DNA of 64,000 nt. It comes from Lineus longissimus (Eukaryota; Nemertea; Pilidiophora; Heteronemertea; Lineidae). Position numbers and translations under genes: made by a program. The notes beneath the pieces were generated by a model. It made no database searches. It saw only the letters and a program-made list of their open reading frames with translations, and had not been told where the DNA came from. How positions within the stretch are numbered: the first letter of the stretch is position 1; the number at the start of each line of letters is the position of its first letter. Below are positions 57,969 through 64,000 of the stretch, piece by piece. The stretch covers positions 6,215,001-6,279,000 of the forward strand of contig NC_088308.1 of NCBI RefSeq assembly GCF_910592395.1, in the 5' to 3' direction.

Positions 57969-60900
57969 CTAAAGAGGGATGTTTGAAAATTCACTTTCCG
58001 ACCGAACTTTTAGCTCGCAGACCTCATCGTCGTCGTCGTCGTCGGCTGCTATAGGTGCTGAAATGAGGATAAGAGAAAATTAAATGTCAACGAGGCATAG
58101 TGAATAAAATGCCAGGGATATGCATGTATCGTGATTCAAGCAAGACTTTCTATGAGCACGAACATGTACATGTATAGATGAGTATACAGCGATCCATTTG
58201 CGCCATTTCAACAGCGTTTGGCATTAAATTTTTGGCCGATTTTGTTAACAAAAGGTTTGTATTGAAATAGGAGCCGCAACTTACCTTTTTGCGGTTGTCC
58301 GTCGCTGATTTCACTCGCTGACCCGACCAGAGAGCGCCTCGGCTTAGGCGGACCTTTAACGCTGTCCGGAGTTCGGGTAGCAAGGTTAGATTTGTTTGGT
58401 GTCGACGTGGGATGCCTTGGGTCCAAGGAAGGTAGAGAACCAGTGTTCCAGCTTGTTGTCCGCGTTCTGTCAAGTGAGGGCAGGGAACCCGTGGCCTTCA
58501 TTGGTTTACCCCGCGGGGACCTAGCATCTCTGCTATCGCGACTGTTTCGGCTATCGAGGGTTCCGTCCCCCGAGTAGGTAGACTGGTTGAGTGATCGCAC
58601 CGCCTTCACTGAAGTCGTACCAGACCTCATGTCGTATCTGTACTTGTTTTTACTGAAATATTGAGCAGTTGGACATTAAAACACGAAGCCGATGGAACAT
58701 TAGCTGGCTTTGGCATTTGCCCCAGCCCCCTGCCTCTTCCCGCTAGCTTTGGTTACAAGTTGGTTACGCTCGAACTGAAAACATCATGAAGAAAGACTGC
58801 GTGCTGTTCCTACCTTGAGCGGTCCGGCTCGAATGCTACGTTGACCGTAGATACGTGGGTGAGTCCTTCAGGTCTGAACTGAAAGGAACAAATAGGACTA
58901 CATGTAGACAATTGTACATGTACATTTTGACAAGTGTTTAACATATGCTGTGGAGCCATTGAATTGAAATATTTTGCAATCGGGGTGGGGCTCGCTAATT
59001 TCAGGGTAACAATTCCTCTTTTTTTTTCCAATTGGCCTCATTTGTTGTTTTAATTGACTGCTGTATTGTGTTCAGAATTAATAGTTAACTGAACTGAATT
59101 TTCTTTCAAGAAGCGGTCGTTGTTTTGGTTGTTAGTGTCATGATATTTCCTCATTCTTTGCGGCTCCCTAATACTTGCACCGGGGTTCCATGAAATCCGT
59201 AAATGTTCTCCCATCCGAAAGCACTGTACCCTGCTCGTGAGCTTTCTGAGGCCACAGAAAATCAAATCAAGTGACAAAAACACTGGGCAGCGATAATATT
59301 CAAGCATAGAGTAAGAGTAGGACTGTACAAGGAGGATCACTGGGGCTGAAAGGGTGGATGTCATCCTGGGTGCCGACAAATGGTACCCAGGTTTGAGATC
59401 GACTGGACAATAAGCACCCTGGGTGCCATTACACTAGACAAATAGCACCCAGCTTCTTTTTGCCTAGCTTACGGATCTTAGGGACGAGGACGTTTCTTGT
59501 AATCTCGTTTTATCTCGTGCCGTGGTACTTGTGGCACCCAGGACGACAGGAATATATTTTTTTCGCGTTTGAGATGCCCAAAAGACATTAGGGTCAAGTA
59601 AACGCTAGTTGAATGCACTCGCTACACAAACATTATCATTGGCAGTACACTGAGAAAAGACCAGTTTTAATGGTTTAATCAAAGTGTCAATATATAAATG
59701 GGATGTTTACCAATAGTGTAGGTAGACATTGTACAGACAGAGATGACCTTGTGACACGAATACCTTAGGACACACGGCATCATATGACTGAATCAAAGCA
59801 TTGTTGTAGGCGTCTGCAAAGAACATTCAGTTGCCACATATCAAAATATCAGTTTTTATATGCGTATCAGTTTTTGCAGTGCGCGGCGTATTTTAATGCT
59901 TTGTATGCACTAGGCGTAAGCAACATACAGTTACCATACATCAACATACCAGTTTGCAGATAGGTATTTTAATGCACTGTATGCACTAGTACAGGCGTAT
60001 GCAACGAACATTAGTTCCCATTTCGCAGATACATGTACGCATTTCAATGAATTGTATATACTAGTATGCATTCGCGTATGCTGCGAACATTCAGTTACCA
60101 CACTCCAACTTCTCAGTTTGCAGATACATGTACACTGTATGCATTCGCCAACATTTGTATGCTGCAAACATTCAGTTACCACACATCAACTTTAAGTTTG
60201 CTAATAAGACATACATGCATATCACTGCATTGTAATGTGCATGAATGCAATAACATTAGGTTCAATAAACGATGATTTGTCACTTAATCCAACCGTTTTC
60301 ATTTACATATTTGTAATCCAGTTGTCATTTAAAAACTCTCAAAATGAAAAAAGAGTGAGGTTGGCGACAAATCTCTATAAATTTATCGAAAATTCACTCA
60401 ACTAACTGATGATACATTTGGGACATCCAAACTACATGTATAACACAAGTAAACGCCAATTTGCACTTTGATAACTTGTCACGTTCTGTGGTCCGTTGAG
60501 TAAACTTAAATGTAATTGACAACTCGTCCATTAGACACGTCATGAAACATACACCACACCACGCATATTTAAATATTTGTTCAATTAGATAATCAAGGTT
60601 GATTCTGTTCCGACGCTATTGTTCTCTCGTCTAGTGGTGATAACCACCATAATGATAATATAATGATAAAATTGTCATTTATATGACGCAACTTTCCAGA
60701 ATTAGTCTAGAGAAAGCTCGGCCTCCAAACTTATCAGTGTTGAACCGTGGTTCAATGAGGACAGCCTGTGCTTCTGATCTCAGGGTCCTGGCAGGTGAGT
60801 ACAGTTTTAGCAGTTCTGTCAAGTATGCTGGCGTACTGCCATTGATACATTTGTGGACGAGTGTTAGAATCTTAACCTCTGTTCGTGCTCGAATAGGTAG

Positions 60901-62568
60901 CCAGTGAAGCTCCTTTAGAATTGGCGTGATGTGATCACGTCTTCGAACTCGCATGACAAGTCGCGCGGCATTGTTTTGGACCACTTGTAGCTTCTTCAAG
61001 AGTTCCTCGTTGATGTTAAACAGGATAGCGTTGCAATAGTCTAGCCTTGATAAGACTAACGCTTGGGCGAGTGTTCTGGTGGCATCCTTCGTTAGGTAGT
61101 TTCGTGCATTTGCGATGTTGTGTAAATGGAAGTTTCCTGAACTAACAACTGAATTGACATGAGGCCTCAATGAGAGTGACGAGTCAAAGAGAACTCCCAG
61201 GTTTCGTACCGGACCTTTGGCAACACTTACTGTCACCCCAGCGACAGAGATTGATTCTATACACAACTGCCAATAGACGCTGCTGCGTGCTAAACAGCTG
61301 AATCTCGGTTTTAACTGGATTCCCTTTCAAGAAGTTTTCTGTGAGCCAGTCCTGTATGGACCACAGACATGTTTCACCTTGTGTGCAGACAGTCCGCACT
61401 GCCTCTTCCTGAGTATCTCGGATACGACGAATTGCTGTATATACTTGATTATCGTCAGCAAAGCTGATAACGGTATGCTTTCGCCTGAATAGCCAGAGAA
61501 CCATTGGCGATAAGAATATCCAGAAGTGATCAGAAATTGATCTTCCCAGGAGCGAGACAGCCATGATTGGCGAATTTACCTAAGGAATAACTTTGTCCTA
61601 TTGTTTTGACTATAAGCCTCCAGTTTACCACCATCACCTTTTGGGTGAATAAAGACTAGGAAATGCTTTTACTTAAAACTTCACGTACATTTACACTAGG
61701 CATTTCTGTACAACATAGAAGTAAAAGCATTTACTAGTGTTTATTCATATCACCCATTGGAAGTTACCTCTCCACTCCACCCATTACTCTACATGTAGAT
61801 TGGGTGGTAAGTCGCCCGACCTACATTAGTAAATAATAAGCAATCTATGACATTGTCAATTTTGATATCCACTTTCTGAACTTGCTAGTATGATCAATGA
61901 AAAATGGCAAATGCATTGTCTTAAACACCTTGATTTTCTCCAAAACAATGTTAGTGATAAGGACTTGTTGTTTTCACCGAACATATCTATGAATATCAAG
62001 GCGTAACATAAGATACAGAAATGGGAGTGGTATCAAAGTGAGGCTAATTATAACATAAGCTATATGATCTATGTGGTTAACTTCATATGCCCCATATATG
62101 CGACTTGCTATCCGTTTTTGTGTGATGAGTCCGCTAATCGGGGAGCAATCGAAGGACCAAGGTTTTCAAAGATGGTGTTTTACTTTTGTTACGTACCGCT
62201 ATTTTCTTCCTTTCCTCATTGCTCTTCTTCCGTGCCACCAGGAAGAACTTGACAGACAGCCCATAGAGTAAGATACCGCACACGATGATACAGGGTGCAA
62301 TGAACTCTCCCTCCCAACTTCCGATCAGAATCCGCCCATCAAAACGAAGACCCAACACAGCGAAGCCAGCCACGATAACAACGGTGGCACAAATGGCGGT
62401 CGCGATGCCATATTTGAATGGCCTCTTCCCTGGACCGAAATTCCATGCTTCCAACTTGTTATGTGTCTTTTGATTGCCGTACGCGATGGCTATTGAGCTG
62501 TTAACAGTGTTGTTCGTTGCCGTCGTCGTATTCCCTGCCGAGTGTCCCGAGATCGTAGGCGCCGCCAT
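57969..62568 (-). CDS. Unrecognised two-transmembrane protein with Ser/Arg/Pro-rich tail
   Basis: Four exons in coding order: 62197-62568, 58814-58878, 58285-58652, 57969-58057. GT-AG borders and phases 0, 2, 1 close to 297 residues. Start AAGATGGCGG is strong; an in-frame ATG seven codons upstream is weaker. Residues 1-50 are Thr/Asn-rich with three NxS/T sequons, then KRPFK, TM1 at about 54-76, a short loop, TM2 at about 91-112 and ARKKSNEERKK. Basic residues flank both helices on the outer sides of the hairpin, so both ends are probably cytosolic and the sequons unused. The tail has a doubled TGSLPSLD motif, an RNSRDSRD run, PPKPRR (SH3-type) and six Asp before the end. The layout recalls TMEM200-like hairpin proteins, but I see no family signature. 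Intron 1 (58879-62196) holds a LINE and repeats; extra exons could be missed there. Confidence 0.62.
59814..60260. repeat. Imperfect tandem repeat, units of about 90-105 bp
   Basis: About five diverged units, each with GAACATTCAGTTACCACA, CAGTTTGCAGATA and TGTATGCACTAG blocks. It sits in intron 1 of the two-TM gene. Confidence 0.75.
60650..61564 (-). mobile_element. Decayed CR1-like non-LTR retrotransposon (LINE), 3' part
   Basis: Minus-strand reverse transcriptase remnant in two overlapping frames. The upstream frame (61184-61564) holds the catalytic SFADDNQVY block (Y/F-x-DD). The downstream frame (60679-61266) carries RNLGVLFDSSLSLRPHV, YLTKDATRTL, SRLDYCNAIL, QNNAARLV and HWLPIRARTEVKI, the usual CR1/jockey-type RT tail. 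A frameshift near 61250-61290 breaks the reading. Sequence before the FADD block is scrambled, so the copy is 5'-truncated. The 3' end runs into an (ATTATC)-like tail at about 60640-60675. It lies inside intron 1 of the two-TM gene, same strand. Confidence 0.88.
61642..61757. mobile_element. Single copy of the TGGGTGATATGAATAAAG foldback MITE
   Basis: Starts GGGTGAATAAAGACTAGG (with a 4-nt gap against the consensus end) and ends CTTTATTCATATCACCCA-like sequence. The core ACATTTACACTAGGC is in the orientation of unit 3 of the array at 32801-33236. It lies directly beside the LINE remnant. Confidence 0.85.
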
Positions 62569-63486
62569 CTTCTGTAGATTTCTCCACAAGAGGTCTTGTA
62601 CAGCCTATCCTGGGTTGGCCGCCATGTAGGACTTATCTCCAGTGACCTGGTGACACGGACTCAGTCTCGTCTCGCTTCGTCATCCATCTCTTATCAGAGA
62701 TGATAAGCCAGGTAACACAATCAAAGTGACCGCGGTCTATTTGAAAGAGAATTTCAAATTTGGTTTATAAGTAACAAGAAAGAACAAAAGCCTTTTCGGA
62801 TAAACTTGTACATTTCACTCTGTTTATATTAGTATCAAGAATTAATAAAGAGTGCTTTACACATAATATTCATAGCAGGATTCGGCTAAAGTATATGTGC
62901 TTCGAAAGGTTATGATCGCTTTCATAACCTCGGCGCTTGATCATCAGGAGACCGGTGTAGGATATTTCCGACATACGGTCATTTTCTGTATGCTCCGACA
63001 ACGCGACCCTCAACGTTGACATGCTCAGACAACGCGCGTCACAATCGTGACGGAGAGTACAGCATCCAACAAATTTTTTTAATTAATTTGAAAATTTCAA
63101 ATTGCGTAAAAACACACTGCATATAAATTTAGTTTAACATAGACTAATATACAAATACTATAAATACACAAAGTTTCAGCAAATTTGCATGCATGACAAC
63201 TGCATTTTTTATTTTCCTGACCAACAATATCGTAAATGTGAACGGCGTATACCCCTGTCAAAGTTATGAGAGACTGCGCAATCAATAGAAATTCCATACA
63301 CTGTAGCCTGACGTGTGTAAATAGCTCTTTTGCTGATAATGGGATGCACTCGCTTTCGACGAATATTGAATCAACCATCTCTATCAAATTGACATCAACC
63401 AGGTTGTCACGGGTTAATACTAATATATTTCAGTAGCAGTTCGGGGAGCGTGCGTTAGACCAAAGGCGCTCGTCAAATCTTGCGTG
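62569..63486. other. Spacer between divergent two-TM gene and secreted-protein gene
   Basis: 918 bp between opposed start codons; must hold both promoters unless noncoding exons intervene. A CTCATCAGGAG/CGACAACGCG-rich stretch lies at 62940-63040. No clear TATA or repeat recognised. Confidence 0.45.
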
Positions 63487-63562
63487 ATGGCAATTCGGCT
63501 TCGTATTGGCCCATCATTGATCCTGTTACTCTTCTTCTGGACGACAACTGTTGCAGCTCGTG
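63487..63562 (+). CDS. First exon of a secreted or type I membrane protein (continues beyond window)
   Basis: ATG in GTGATGGC context, then 25 codons and one base before a GTAAGT donor at 63563. The product has a basic start (MAIRLRIG), a hydrophobic core (PSLILLLFFWTT) and TVAAR, a typical signal peptide with an AxA-like cleavage region. A possible second exon opens after TTCCTAG at 63698-63699 in the matching phase (GPPLNGIVITGSQADVTSLC...) and stays open to a stop at 63810-63812, but its donor is unclear. The mature protein is unknown. Confidence 0.55.
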
Positions 63563-64000
63563 GTAAGTGTTAATTTCAATTATATGTATACATTACTGGA
63601 AAGTTGCCATTACAAACATTGTAGAAATCATACGGGAATGAGGATATTTGCATTGTTTCTTTCACGACAGTAATTTGTGTCACTCCCTCTCCTTCCTAGG
63701 ACCGCCTCTAAATGGTATTGTTATCACTGGCAGTCAGGCCGATGTAACATCGCTCTGTCGTTATTCTCCATATTATTTCAGTGTCTCCATAGCACTGGCG
63801 GGCAACTAGATGTAGTTAGACGACGGCCGTTCATCAGAAGACACAGGAAAACATTTCAATCGCTCGTTCAACATTCCCTTCATCAGAATCTTTCAAATGT
63901 TCAATATTTTTATTTAAAATACTCTGCCATTATAAAAATACATTACGTTTAGTTTAGGTCTATCAACCCCTATGAAAGCTGTCGTGGGGGTCGATGATAT
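63563..64000 (+). other. Start of the intron and possible second exon of the secreted-protein gene
   Basis: Apart from the candidate exon opening at 63700, I see no feature. Weak candidate donors (for example GTATTG at about 63716 and GTAACA at about 63746) leave its end undecided. Confidence 0.35.

Overview
The window is nuclear DNA from an animal, almost certainly a marine invertebrate. Genes are split into many short exons with GT-AG introns (one GC-AG intron). Introns and spacers carry tRNA-derived SINE-like sequences, foldback MITEs, minisatellites and a LINE remnant. The encoded families are animal ones: RICH-type RhoGAP, ASB, SLC15A3/A4 and a class A GPCR. The motif TACATGTA recurs across introns and spacers, a habit I associate with marine invertebrate genomes. 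I cannot name the phylum. All exon models were built by hand from splice-site consensus, reading phase and remembered family sequences; no search was run.

Layout. 1-3194 (minus): RRS1, a ribosome-biogenesis factor, in seven visible exons and running off the left edge. It is head to head, across about 215 bp, with a plus-strand ARHGAP17/ARHGAP44 (RICH/nadrin) homologue in 18 exons (3409-27146) that reads through as an 887-residue BAR-RhoGAP-proline-rich protein. 27147-36193 is 3' UTR and spacer with transposon-like repeats, including a TTAA-flanked piggyBac-type MITE, a three-unit foldback MITE array and a minisatellite. 36194-38734 (minus) is an ankyrin-repeat/SOCS-box (ASB) protein whose first coding exon is only 11 nt.

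41008-56282 is the most distinctive block: two tandem genes for SLC15A3/A4-like (PHT) proton-coupled oligopeptide/histidine transporters, in matching exon phases. Between them lie a minus-strand class A GPCR (47645-48854) and an extra SLC15-type terminal exon (50145-50353). That exon is either an alternative C-terminus for the first transporter or what remains of a third copy. Both transporters have HS where the ER of the POT-family ExxER proton-coupling motif is expected.

57969-62568 (minus) is a four-exon gene for an unrecognised two-transmembrane protein with a Ser/Arg/Pro-rich tail. Its first intron holds a decayed CR1-like LINE and another MITE copy. At 63487 a new plus-strand gene begins with a signal-peptide exon.

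Working together: RRS1 and the RhoGAP probably share a bidirectional promoter. The SLC15 genes arose by tandem duplication and have diverged in N-terminal sorting signals. Nothing else links the genes into one pathway.
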